Positions 35,500-47,349 of a stretch of DNA of 64,000 bases are shown piece after piece. Numbering within the stretch: the stretch's first letter is position 1; each line of letters opens with the position of its first letter. A program made the position numbers and the translations under genes. The notes under the pieces were generated by a model. It was not told the origin of the DNA. It searched no databases and was given only the letters and a program-made list of their open reading frames with translations. Where the stretch lies: NCBI GenBank assembly GCA_021442155.1, contig CM038229.1, forward strand, positions 70,142,443 to 70,206,442, read 5' to 3'. The stretch is from Cymbidium sinense (taxonomy: Eukaryota > Streptophyta > Magnoliopsida > Asparagales > Orchidaceae).

Positions 35500-36450
35500 A
35501 TTAAAGACCTCTCCATGCTCATCAGGGCGTGACAAGATGAAATGATACATGTCGCAAGACATCGCAACGCCATCGTATGCAGAGTAAGCCAAAACCATCG
35601 ATGTCGCCCCCTACGCAAATCTGCCGCGTGCATATATATTTGCTTTTATGCAGGTGATTGAAGGCCTCGTCATGCTCATCCGGGCATGACGAGATGAAAT
35701 CTGGTTGTGGTGTCGCAAGATACCGCTCGCTATGCTCATCAGGGTGTACCGAGTAAGCCAAAATCGTTAGATGTGACACCCCTATGCCGAAATGCTGTCA
35801 AAATTTGGACTATTTGTATATATATATTTTTTCTTTTATGCAGGCGATTGAAGTCCTCGTTATGCTCATCAGGGCGTAACGAGATTGAAGGTCGGCCGAG
35901 GTGCTTCAAAACACCAGTTCATCAGGGCGTGACGGGTAGGCCAAAATGACCTCGATGCAGCCCCCTACACGGGGATGATGCCGGGAGGCTGCCAAAATTT
36001 TGTCTACATTCTAGACTTAAAAAAAGAGCGGGGGAATGAATATATATTGCATTTATCTTCTTTCAGGTTTGGAGGCCTCGTTGTGCTCAATAGGGTGTGA
36101 TGAGATAAAAATAGGCTGTGGTATCGTAAGACACGCTATGCTCAACAGCACTGGTAAGCGGGTAAGCCTCGATGCCCTTTACGGGATGAGTAGGAGGCCA
36201 AAATTTTGTCTAATTTCCAGACTTAGAAAAAAAAGTAGAATGAATATATATTTCATTGAATGTCTTCTTTCAGGTCTACCTCGTCCTGCTCAATAGGGCA
36301 TGACGAGATGAAAAGAAGACACACTACATTTAATATAAGGCGCACAGTAAGCCAAAATATCCCCGATGTAGCCCCCTACACGGGGATGACATCGGGAGGC
36401 TGTTGAAATTTTGTCAAATCTTTTGACTTAGAAAAAAGGGGAGGGTAACA
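35500..36450 (+). repeat. Tandem ~200-bp repeats at the start of LTR B
   Basis: CTCATCAGGGCGTGACGAG-like cores recur at about 35517, 35668, 35733, 35858, 35918, 36078 and 36285, each with GTGTCGCAAGA-like, 'GTAAGCCAAAAT' and 'CCCCCTACACGGGGATGA' stretches following. The matching LTR A segment (12870-13320) has three diverged copies. Confidence 0.65.
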
Positions 36451-36559
36451 TGAGCTGACTTAAGAAAGCTAAATAAGAAAACCTGCAGCTAATTGTAAAC
36501 TAGAAGTGGCAAACAAAAAAGGGGAAAGTCTTTAAAGCAAATTTTGGAAAGAATGGAAC

Positions 36560-39500
36560 GCCCATTTAAAATGCAAGTACAATTTGAGTAGGCTAATATT
36601 AAACTCACAAATGTTAATAAATATCTCAGAAATTGATTCTGTCAAGTGATAATAGATCTAATCCTCTATTAGAAGCTAAACATAGTTGACAGAATCTAAA
36701 GCTCTTAAATATATTCTAATTAATCAAATTTTAAGTAGCAATCTGAAACTGCTTAAATAAATCAATCTCATAATTTCCTAATTTCTTAAATACACTCGCA
36801 TGGGCCCCGACATTATGCTGAATGCTTAAATTCAAGTGTCTGAGGATGCTGCACGGGTTGCTTCCCGATTTAGTCTTAGGATTGGGTCCGGGTTAACAAG
36901 CTTAAAAACTTATAATAAGAGTTTCAAATCAGTAAAATATCGGTAAAATTATGTCAATAGATATAATCCTCTAGCAAAGAAAATAGTTGACAAGATCTAA
37001 AGCTCTTAAATATATTCTAATTAATCAATTGCTCAAATCAAATTGACTCAAATTAAAAATCAAATATCAATATAAATAACTGTTTAAATGAAAGTATATC
37101 ATTAAAAACTTAAGTCAGACTCAATCTATCCACCTTCCGCAACTGTTTGTCGGGGGTGAAAAATTAGGAAAACTCTAGCTCACAAAGAAGTCAATGTCAA
37201 ATCAAGTATTATGTTATATTCACTCTCAATCAATCTCATGCTAGTAAGGATGTGGCTCGTGTCCTCTAAGTGCGTAGCTTGGCCAATAGGCTCCACAGAT
37301 GAAGCAGTTACAACCAGAGTCCTCTTATCGGGTGGTTTGGTCAATCAGGCTCCATTATATTACGATCATGACTGTAGCCCGTATGCTCCCCAATGGCTCT
37401 GTTCTTTGAGTTGTGAATCATAGGGTATACTTGATATGGCAAATAGCCCTCTGTCAGCTAAGGTAGACTTAAGATTGTCTCTTTAGATAAATAACTAAGC
37501 TATAAACACCGCGTCTTATCTTTGAATGCTTAAATTCAAGTATTTGAGGATCTTGTTGCTTCTGCTTTAGTCTTTAGGATTGTGCGGGTTAACAAAAAAA
37601 CCTAAAACCTATAATAAAAGTTTAAAATCGAAATATCTAAGAGCGATTCTATCAAGTGATAGTAGATCAAATCCTTAATTAGCAGCTAAGTAGAGTTTAC
37701 AAAATCTAAAGATCTTAAATATATTTAAATTAATCAATTTTTTTAAATCAATTTTAAAATAGCAATTTGAAACCAATCTCATAACTTAGAAATAAAAAAT
37801 GCCTAAATTCTTAAATATACCCGCATGTGCCCCGACACTATGTCAATGCCTAAGCGTGTCTAAGGATTGTTTTCTTAGTCGTAAGACGGTTCAGTTAACA
37901 AAATTAAAACCTATAATAAGAGTTTCAAATCGTGAAATATCTCGAGAAACGATTACATGTGACGATAGATCTAATCCTCATAGTAGCTAAATAGAGTTGA
38001 CATGATCTAAAACTCTTAAACATATTCTAATTAATCAATTTTTAAATAGCAATCTGAAAATGCTTAAATGAAATTTTATCATAAAATAAACTTAAATTAA
38101 GAACAATCCATCCACCTTCCGCAACTGTTTGTCTGGGGTGATAAACTAAGAAAACTCTAGCTCACAAAAGAGCCAATATCAAATCAAGTGTTATGCTATA
38201 TTCACTCTCAATCAATCTCTTAAGAAGGTGCGTCTCCGTGTCCTCACTACGCTTGGTTTTCTGAAGTTATGATCGAGTCACGGGGTGGTTTGGCCAATCA
38301 GGCTCTATTATACTACGATTATGACCATAGCCCATATGCTCCCCAATGGCTCTGCACTTTGAGTTATGAATCATATACTTGATATGACAAATAGCCCTCT
38401 CACGGTAGACTTAAGATTATCTCTTTAGATAAATAATTCTATAAACACCGATGTGCCCCATATCTTGAATGCTTAAATTCAAGTGTCTGAGGATGCTGCG
38501 CGGGTTGCTTCCTGGTTTAGTCTTAGGACTGTGCCCGGGTTAACAAAACCTAAAAAACCTATAATAAGAGTTTTAAATCAGTGAAATATCTGAGAAATTG
38601 ATTCTATCATGTGATAGTAGATCTAATCCTCTGTTAGTAGCTAAATAGAGTTGACATGATCTAAAACTCTTAAACATATTCTAATTAATCAATTTTTAAA
38701 TAGCAATGTGAAAATACTTAAATGAAATTTTATCATAAAAAAAACTTAAATCAAGCACAATCCATCCACCTTAATATTGTTATCGGAGTGATAAATTAAG
38801 AACACTTTAGCTCACAAAGAGTCAATGTCAAATCAAGTGTTATGCTATGTTCACTATCAATCAATCTCTTGCTAGTAAGGACGCGACCTGTGTCCTCTGA
38901 CTATGTGGCTTGGCCAATAGGCTCCACAGATGAAGCGACTGACCGAGTCCTCGATTGGGTGGTTTGGCTCTCCATTATACTACGATACTACCGTGATGCT
39001 CCCAATGGCTTTTGAGTTGTGAATCATAGGGTATACTTGATATGATAAGTAGCCCTCTGTCAACTAAGGTAGACTTAAGATTATCTCCTTAGATAAATAA
39101 TTAAGCTATAAACACCCGCATGAACCCCGATACTATGTTGAATGCTTAAATTCAAGTGTCTAAGGATGCTGCACGGGTTGCTTCCCAGTTTAGTCTTAGG
39201 ACTGTGCCCGGATTAACAAAACCTAAAAAACATATAATAAGAGTTTCAAAGCAGTGAAATATCTAAGAAATCGATTCTATTAAGTGATTGTAGATCTAAT
39301 CCTCAGTCAGCATCTAAGCAGAGTTGACAGAATCTAAAGCTCTTAAACATATTCAAATTAATCAATTTTTTTAAATCAATTTCAAAATAATAATTTAAAA
39401 CTAATCTCATAACTTAGAAATAAAAATTGCATAAATTCTTAAATATACCTGCATGTGCCCCGATACTATGCTGAATGACTAAATTCAAGAGTCTGAGGAT

Positions 39501-41100
39501 GCTGCGCGGGTTGTTTCCCAATTTAGTCTTAAGACTAAGCAACAAAAAACTAAAAACTTATAATAAGAGTTTCAAATCAGTGAAATATCTGAGAAATTGA
39601 TTCTATCAGGTGATAGTAGATCTAATCCTCTATTAGTAGCTAAATAGAGTTGACATGATCTAAAAACTCTTAAATATATTCTAATTAATCAATTTTTAAA
39701 TAACAATATGAAAATGCTTAAATGAAATTTTGTCATAAAAAAAACTTAAATCAAGCACAATCCATCCACCTTCCGCAACTATTTATCGGGGGTGATAAAT
39801 TAAGAAAACTCTAGCTCACAAAGGAGTCAATGTCAAATCAAGTGTTATGCTATGTTTACTCTCATCAATCAATCTTGCTAAGGGCGTGATGTCCTCGACT
39901 ACATGGCTTGACCCGAGCTCCACGATGAAGTAGTTATGACGAGTCCTCGACGGTGGTTTGGTCAATCAGGCTCCATTATATTACGATCATGATCGTATCC
40001 CGTATGCTCCCCAATGGCTCTGCCCTTTGAGTTGTGAATCATAGGGTATACTTGATATGTCAAATAGGTCTTTGGTAGCTAAGGTAGACTTAAGATTGTC
40101 TCCTTAGATAAATAACTAAGTTATAAACACCCGCATGTGCCCCAACACTTTGCTGAATGCTTAAATTCAAGTGTCTATGGATGCTGCGGGTTGCTTCCCG
40201 GTTTAGTCTTAGGATGGTGCCCGGGTTAACAAAGTCTTAAAAACCTATAATAAGAGTTTTAAATCAGTGAAATATCTAAGACGATTCTATCAAGTGATAG
40301 TAGATTTAATCCTCAATTAGCGAGTTGAGAATATAAAAATCTTAAACATATTCAAATTAATCAATTTTTTTAAATCAATTTAAAAATAATAATTTGAAAC
40401 CAATCTCATAACTCAGAAATAAAAATTGCCTAAATTCTTAAATATACCCGCATGTGCCCCGACACTATGCTGAATGCCTAAATTCAAGAGTCTAAGGATG
40501 CTGCGCGGGTTGTTTCCTGATTTAGTCTTAAGACTGGGTCCGAGTTAACAAAAACTAAAAACCTATAATAAGAGTTTCAAATTAGTGAAATATCTTAGAA
40601 ATTGATTCTGTCATCTGATAGTAGATCTAATCCTCTGTTAGTAGCTAAATATAGTTGACATGATCTAAAACTCTTAAATATATTCTAATTAATCAATTTT
40701 TAAATAGCAATATGAAAATGCTTAAATGAAATTTTATCATAAAAAAAAACTTAATTCAAGCACAATCCATTCACCTTCTGCAACTGTTTGTTGGGGGTGA
40801 TAAACTAAGAAAACTCTAGCTCACAAAAGAGCCAATGTCAAATCAAGTGTTCTGCTATATTCACTCTCAATCAATCTCTTGCTAGTAAGGATGTCTGTCC
40901 TCGACTATGTGGCGGGCTCCACAGATGAAGCGATTCGTGAGTCCTCGACGGGTGGTTTGGCCAGTCCGGCTCCATTATATTACGATCATGACCTTAGCCC
41001 GTATACTCCCCAATGGCTCCGCCCTTTGAGTTGTGAATCATAAGCTATACTTGATAGGGCAAACAACCCTCTATCAGCTAAGGTAGAATTAATCCTGTCT
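36560..41100 (+). repeat. Amplified LTR segment: ~650-bp and ~330-bp units in ~1-kb composite repeats
   Basis: The CCACCTTCCGCAACTGTTTG block occurs at about 37130, 38113, 38768 (diverged), 39767 and 40779 (steps 983, 655, 999, 1012). The hairpin block TTTAGTCTTAGGACT...GGGTTAAC occurs at about 36870, 37568, 37875, 38518, 39190, 39523, 40203 and 40522, alternating ~330 and ~650-680 apart. LTR A has one copy of the first block and four short hairpin units, so the amplification is specific to LTR B or its subfamily. Confidence 0.8.
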
Positions 41101-41769
41101 CCTTAGACAAATACCACCCCAGGTCTACAAAGATTTCTGGCGTAACCCATGTGTTCATAAGGATCCTTTGTCGTTGGCCGACTACCTCCTCGACTAAGTA
41201 TATACGGACGCCGGATGAGAACCATGGGATCTAGATCGGGCACGTCATCATTCCCCCAACCTTCGGTTTAAGCTAAAATGATGAATTTTATAATCTAAAT
41301 TTTGAAAATCCATATGTTGCTACCATACGCTACGTATTTAGTGATCTAATGACTAGCCTTAATCAAAAGTTCTCTCTCACTTACTGGGAGGGGTAATTAA
41401 CTATAGGGGCTTGTGCTTATAGGAAACCTGGAACCAGATCTAAAGTTCTCACCAAATGAGAACAAATTCTCTGGGTAGTGCCTTATCTATTATCTCATAT
41501 GCCTTCTGAAAATTACACCGACACTTTAAAACTACTCTTTTCATCGAAGACGTTGGTGGAGAATTTTCGGAGCCCAAAAAATAATACATATTAGAAGATG
41601 TAGAGTGAACTATTAGAAGAGTGACTAAGCCACTCATGTACCCGACTACCTTCTGTGTCCGAATCTTTGATGTAATACCATCAAATTGTGAAACCAGAAA
41701 GGCCTAAATGACCTTTGCCCAATTGTACTCGAAATTTATCTTGTCGTCATAGGCAATCAATTTCGACGC

Positions 41770-42225
41770 CACTCTATAGTTGTGATATATATAAAAAAGA
41801 TTTGAAAGCAAAAAATATATGTATAACTGCACAAACTATGCCACAGTTAAGAAGCGATCCAAATCCTCAAGTTTATTCTTAAAGTCCACTAAGCTGAACT
41901 TCGACAGTGGGGATTTCTGCCATATGACATTCTCCCATCTATTTGACATCCCTACAATTAATGCAATTGGGGGTGAAAGGAATGCATTGACCACCAAAAA
42001 AGAATGCTTGCTTCTCTATATCCCAGCAACACATGATTGAAGTGATGGCAACTGAATCTTGCTGAATTCCATGTAGTCTAATGAATTGATGCAAATGAAG
42101 CCTCCTTAAAATATCAATAACTTCATCAATAAAATGTGCTGCGATATTATCGAACACTGCTCTAATGATGGTAGGCCTGCATCTGGAAGTTATCCTTTTC
42201 CCAGACATGTTAAACTTCAAGATGA
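41770..42225 (-). pseudogene. 5' fragment of a second Ulp1-type transposon gene
   Basis: The minus strand opens 'MSGKRITSRCRPTIIRAVFD' and continues 'FIDEVIDILRRLHLHQFIRL', 'WDIEKQAFFFGG', then in other frames 'CIPFTP' and 'WQKSPLSKFSLVDFKNKLED'. It aligns with 19950-20330 of the plus-strand Ulp1-type gene, both at DNA and protein level (WQKSPLS, NKLE, FVQLYI shared). It ends near 41770, just inside LTR B's 3' edge, so the rest was cut away. As in the first copy, the 146-bp array lies directly upstream of its start. Confidence 0.65.
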
Positions 42226-42329
42226 AAATTCAATTAATGAGATTTTTATCATCACAATGGAGGCCCACAAAGCAGACAAGCAAAGCAGACACTAAAAGCA
42301 CGGACTAATAGCTGGAAAAAATTGAGAAA

Positions 42330-45300
42330 ATACTCTATACTTTCATGAGAGTACATAGAGTACAAATGACAAACTGCTCAAAAAACTCACCCATCAGCCA
42401 CCAAATTGCTTCAACTGTTATGCAGCAAACATATTTTCTCAAAATAGGCCAAAAAATCCAGAAAAGAAAATATGAAAATGGTATGTACTCTCAAGAGAGT
42501 ACAAAGAGTACACAAGCAAATTTACTAAAAAAACTAACTAATCAGCCTCCAAATTATTTCTAATGGAATGTAATAAACATAATCTCTTCAAATAAGCCAA
42601 AAAATTTGATAGAAAATGACAAAAATAATATGTACTCTCATGAGAGTACAGAGAGTACAGATGCAAATCTCTCTAAAAATCAACCAATCAACCTCCAAAT
42701 TACTTCTAGTAGAGTCTAATAAACATATTCTCTCTAAACAGGCCAAAAAATTTGATAGAAAATGATAAAATAATATGTACTCTCATGAGAGTACAGAGAG
42801 CACATACGCAAATCTCCCCTAAAAATCAACCAATCAGCCTCTATATTGCTTCTAGTGGAATGTAATAAACATATTCTCTCCAAACAGGCCAAAAATCTGA
42901 CAGAAAATGAAAAACATAATCTGTACTATCATGAGAGTACAGAGAGTACATATGTAAATCTCCCATAAAAACTAACAAATTAGCCTCCAAATTGCTTCTA
43001 AGGAGATGTAATAAAAATATTCTCTCTAAACAGACCAAAATTTCTGACAGAAATTGAAAAAATAATTTGTACTCTCATGAGAGTACATAGAGTACAAATA
43101 CAAAATACTCTTAAAAATCAACCAATCAGCCTCCAAATTACTTCTAGTGGAATGTAATAAACATATTCTCTCCAAAAAGGCCAAAAAATCTCACAGAAAT
43201 TAAAAAAATAATTTGTACTCTCATGAGAGTACAGAGAGTACAGATGCCAATCTACCCTAAAAACTAATCAATCAGCCTCCAAATTTTGTCTAATATAATG
43301 TAATAAACATATACTCTTCAAACAGGCCAAAGAAACTAGAAAAAAATGACAAAATGCTATATACACTCATGATAGTATAGAGAGTACATATACAAATCTC
43401 CCATAAAAATAAACCAATTAGTCTCTAAATTGCTTCTAATGAAATGTAGTAAACATATTCTCTTCAAACAGACCAAAAAATCTGACAGAAATTGAAAAAA
43501 TAATTTATACTCTCATGAGAGTATGGAGAGTATAAATATAAAATACCCATAAAAACTAATCAATCAGCCTCTAAATTGCTTCTAGTGGAATGTAATAAAC
43601 ATATTCTTGCCAAACAAGCTAAAAAATTTAATAGAAAATGAAAAATAATATATACTCTTATAAGAGTACAGAGAGTACATATACAAATCTCCCATAAAAA
43701 TCAACCAATCAGCCTCCAAATTACTTCTAATGGAATGTAATAAACATATTCTCTCAAAACAGGCCAAAAAATCTAATAGAAATTGAAAAAATAATCCGTA
43801 CTCTCATGAGAGTACAGAGAGTACAAATATAAAACACCCTTGAAAACTAACCAATCAGCCTCCAAATTACTTCCAGTGGAATGTAATAAACATATTTTCT
43901 TCAAAAAGGCCAAAAAATCTCACAGAAATTGAAAAAATAATCTGTACTCTCATGAGAGGAGTACAGAGTATATATCTCTCTTAAAATTAAACAATCAGCC
44001 TCCAAATTACTTCTAATAGAATGTAATAAACATATACTCTCCAAATAGGCCAAAAAAAATGAAAAAAATTAGCAAAATGCAAATCTCCATTAGAAACTAA
44101 CCAATCATCCTCCAAATTACTTCTAATAGAATGTAATAAATATATTCTCTTCTGATAGACCAAAAAATCTGACAGAAAATGAAAAAATAATATGGAGTCT
44201 CATGAAATTACATAGAGTACAGATGCCAATCTCCCCTAAAAATCAACCAATCAGCCTCCAAATTACTTCTAATGAAATGTAATAAATATATTCTCTCTAA
44301 ACAGGCCAAAAAATATGACAGAAAATAAAAAAAATAATATGTACTTTCATAAGAGTATAAAGAGTACATATGTCAATCTCTCTAAAACTAATTAATCACC
44401 AAATTGCTTCTAATGGAATGTAATAAACATATTCTCTCCAAACATCTAAAAAATCTAAGAAAATAAAAAATAACATGTACTCATGATGAGAGTATAGAGT
44501 ACGATGCAAAACACCCTAAAATCAACCAATCACCTCCAAAATTCTAGTAAAATGTAATAAACATATTCTCTCCAAATATGCAAAAATTTGACATAAAATG
44601 AAAAATACTCTCATGAGAGTACAAAGAGTACAGATGCAAAACACCCCTAAAAATGAACCAATCAACCTCCAAATTGCTTCTAATGGAATGTAATAAACAT
44701 ATTCTCTCCAAACAGGCTAAAAAATTTGACAAAAAATAAAAAAATAATATGTACTCTCATGAGAGTACAGAGAGTACAGATGCTAATCTCTCATTAAAAC
44801 TAACCAATCAGGCTCCAAATTACTTCTAATGAAATGTAATAAACATATTCTCTCTAAAAAGGCCAAAAAATCTGACAACAAATGAAAAAATAATCTCTGC
44901 TCTCATGAGAGTACAGAGAGTACATATGTTAATCTCTTCTAAAAATCAACCAATCAGCCTCCAAATTGCTTCTAATAGAATGTAATAAATATATTCTCTC
45001 CAAAAAGGCCAAAAAATCTGATAGAAAATGAAAAAATAATATGTACTCTCATTAGAGTACAAAGAGTACAAATACCAATCTTCCCTAAAAACCAACAAAT
45101 CAGTCTCCAAATTACTTCTAATGAAATGTAATAAACATATTCTCTCCGAAAGGTCAAAAAATCTGACAGCAAATGAAAAAAAATAATATGTACTTTCATG
45201 AGAGTACAAAGAGTACAGATATCAATCTCTCCTAAAAACCAACCAATCAACCTCCAAATTACTTCTAATAAAATATAATAAACATATTCTCTCCAAACAA

Positions 45301-46260
45301 GCTAAAAAATTTGATAGAATATGAAAAAATAATCCATACTCTCATAAGAGTACAGAGAGTACAGATGCAAAACACCACTAAAAATCAACCAATCAGCCTC
45401 CAAATTGCTTTTAATATAATGTAATAAACATATTCTCTCCAAACAAGCCAAAAAATCTGACAGAAAATGAAAATTCAATCTATAGTCTCATAAGAGTACA
45501 AAGAGTACAGATGTCAATCTGCCCTAAAAACCAATCAATCAGTCTCCAAATTGCTTCTAATGAAATGTAATAAATATATTCTTTCTAAACAGGCCAAAAA
45601 TATGACAAAAAATGAAAAAAAAATAATTTGTATTCTTATGAGAGTATAGAGAGTACAGATGTCAATCTCTCCTAAAAATCAACCAATCAGCCTCTAAATT
45701 ACTTCTAATGGAATGTAATAAACATATTCTCTCCAAACAGGCCAAAAAATTGGACAGAAAATGAAAAAAATAATCTATACTCTCATGAGAGTACAGAGAG
45801 TACAGTGCCAATCTCCCATAAAAATCAACCAATTAACCTCCAAATTGCTTCTAATGGAATGTAATAAACATATTCTCACCAAACAGGCTAAAAAATCTAA
45901 TAGAAAATGAGAATACTTTTATGACGATGAGAGCTGATGCAAAATACCCTAAAATTAACCAATCGTCCAAATTGCTTCTAATAGAATGTAATAAATATAT
46001 TCTCTCCAAACAGACCAAAACATTTGACAGAAAATGAAAAAATAATCTGTACACTCATGAGAGTATAGAGAGTACAGATGTCAATCTCCCCTAAAAACTA
46101 ATCAATCAGCCTCCAAATTGCTTCTAATGAAATGTAATAAATATATTCTCTACAAATATAATTTAAAAGCTAGAAAAAAATAGAATATAGGGTGTACTCT
46201 CAAGAGAGTACATAGAGTACACATACAAAACAATCATAGAAACCAATCAATAACCAGTCA
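42330..46260 (+). repeat. Satellite: about 27 tandem copies of a ~146-bp monomer
   Basis: Each monomer contains the perfect 18-base palindrome GTACTCTCATGAGAGTAC or a close variant, then AGAGAGTACAGATGCAAATC, 'AACCAATCAGCCTCCAAATT', 'AATGTAATAAACATATTCTC' and 'CAAACAGGCCAAAAAATCTG'. Examples of the palindrome are 42632-42649, 42777-42794, 43069-43086 and 43215-43232. Steps are 145-147 bases. A few monomers are truncated (near 44080 and 45910). A diverged outlier is at 46440. Open stretches running across it are by-products of the repeat. Confidence 0.92.
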
Positions 46261-46755
46261 ATCTGCAAACAACCATCAAGCAACCCTAAACATATTATAA
46301 TGCCATCGACTGAACATATTATATCCAAACAGGCCCTAGATTTCATCAAATCCTTCATGAAACAGCACTAAACATCCTACAATGGGATATACTAAACATA
46401 TGACATGCTCCATGATTCAAAATTTTAAAAATAATGGCATGTACCATCATGAGAGTACAGAGACTACACATGAAAAATATCTGCAAAATACCAGTAAAAT
46501 ATGCTCCTTTCTTTTAAAGAACTTAAATATTTCAAATGTTCTCCTATTTGACGGTGAGAATAATAGATAAAACCCTAAATTCATTACAGTTCAAGAATGC
46601 AGGAAGAAATACCTTATGTAATCTCCTATAATACCTCAATTTTTATTGCCCAAGATTTAGTAAATCTCTGAGGGAAGATCAAAAGCACACTAGGAGAGAG
46701 CGGGAGCTGAGCTGAGAATAATTTATGCACAAAAAGAAATCCCTAAATTGGTCTA
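46261..46755. other. Edge of the satellite, no gene
   Basis: Diverged satellite-like sequence (GTACCATCATGAGAGTACAG at about 46441) fades into AT-rich DNA. No coding content recognised. Confidence 0.5.
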
Positions 46756-46990
46756 TGCCAAAGAATATAGTACGACGGGCATAATATTTTCTCCTCCCAC
46801 TGTTTGAACGGGATGGGGCAGGCCGGGCCCGGGGTAACGTAAACGACATCGTTAAGCGTCGTCCAATAACATCGCTGTTAAGTGAAAAAATGCATTTGTT
46901 TTATAATGGATAGGTGTTGCGTTGATATTGGAGTCCAGACGTAAAGCTACATTCTGGACCACATATAATATTTTTTCATCTAGGGAGGAT
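46756..46990 (-). repeat. Terminal-repeat-like sequence, third copy
   Basis: GGAGTCCAGACGTAAAGCTA followed by 'CATTCTGGACCACATATAATATTTTTTC' (46930-46980) matches 27930-27980 with base changes that weaken the hairpin. A related GGGCATAATATTTTCTCCTC lies at 46768-46787. It sits at the outer side of the second Ulp1/satellite unit, where a terminus would be expected. Confidence 0.5.
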
Positions 46991-47019
46991 ATAGATAAGA
47001 TACAAACTAGAGAAAAGAA

Positions 47020-47347
47020 ACTAGCGAGTTGCCTTCCTTCCTGCTTCCTTCCTCTTTCTTGGCCGACGCTCCTCATCTTCCTCTTCATTATCTTCTTCAT
47101 CATCCTCCTCCTCTAAGAAGTCCTCTTCGGCATCATCCCCATCATCATCATCTTCATCATCATTCTCATCGTCATCCTCCTCCCCATCTTCATCGCCACC
47201 AGCTGCAGCTTCACCAGGGCATTTCTTGCTACTATTGATGTTCTCCTTAGGATATCTATTCCCCTCCCCATCTTCCTCAGAGAATTCATCTTCATCCTCC
47301 CTGTAGTCTCCCTCTCCATCATCATCATCATCATCCGCATCGATCAA
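47020..47347 (-). pseudogene. Exon of an acidic (Asp/Glu-rich) protein, probably 3' exon
   Basis: About 108 codons. It begins 'DADDDDDDGEGDYREDEDEF', has a non-acidic middle ('NSSKKCPGEAAAGG'), a long D/E-rich run, and a basic end ('RRPRKRKEAGRKATR') then stop. This composition resembles a plant acidic nuclear protein often annotated as 'phosphopantothenoylcysteine decarboxylase subunit VHS3-like', a name that reflects low-complexity similarity only. No other exon was found nearby. It may be a captured or relict host exon; its function is unknown. Confidence 0.5.
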
Positions 47348-47349
47348 CT

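Larger units (their letters stand above)
35493..41585 (+). repeat. LTR B: relative of LTR A on the opposite strand, internally amplified
   Basis: 41110-41585 is homologous to the reverse complement of 9860-10330 (for example AATTAACTATAGGGGCTTG and 'TATAGGAAACCTGGAACCAG' at about 41392-41440). Below it the order of blocks matches LTR A: the ~300-base block of 10330-10620, the hairpin repeats of 11.0-11.6 kb, and the 12836-12930 block (36370-36460). The 3' edge is at about 41585. No primer-binding site follows and no polyprotein is next to it, so it is a solo or orphan LTR. The 5' edge is missing; the MULE lies directly before it. Confidence 0.7.

Noticed and set aside
36560..41100. rRNA spacer or centromeric satellite
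   Set aside because: The unit is homologous to parts of LTR A next to a primer-binding site, so it is LTR-derived. No rRNA sequence is nearby.
42841..46054. Several 60-90-residue open stretches on the minus strand with similar peptides (LERICLLHSIRSNLE...)
   Set aside because: They are translations of the 146-bp satellite; the period is not a multiple of three, so frames shift from unit to unit and no conserved protein results.
42330..46260. CRISPR-like array of regular repeats
   Set aside because: The whole 146-bp unit repeats without unique spacers, and the setting is a plant nuclear genome.
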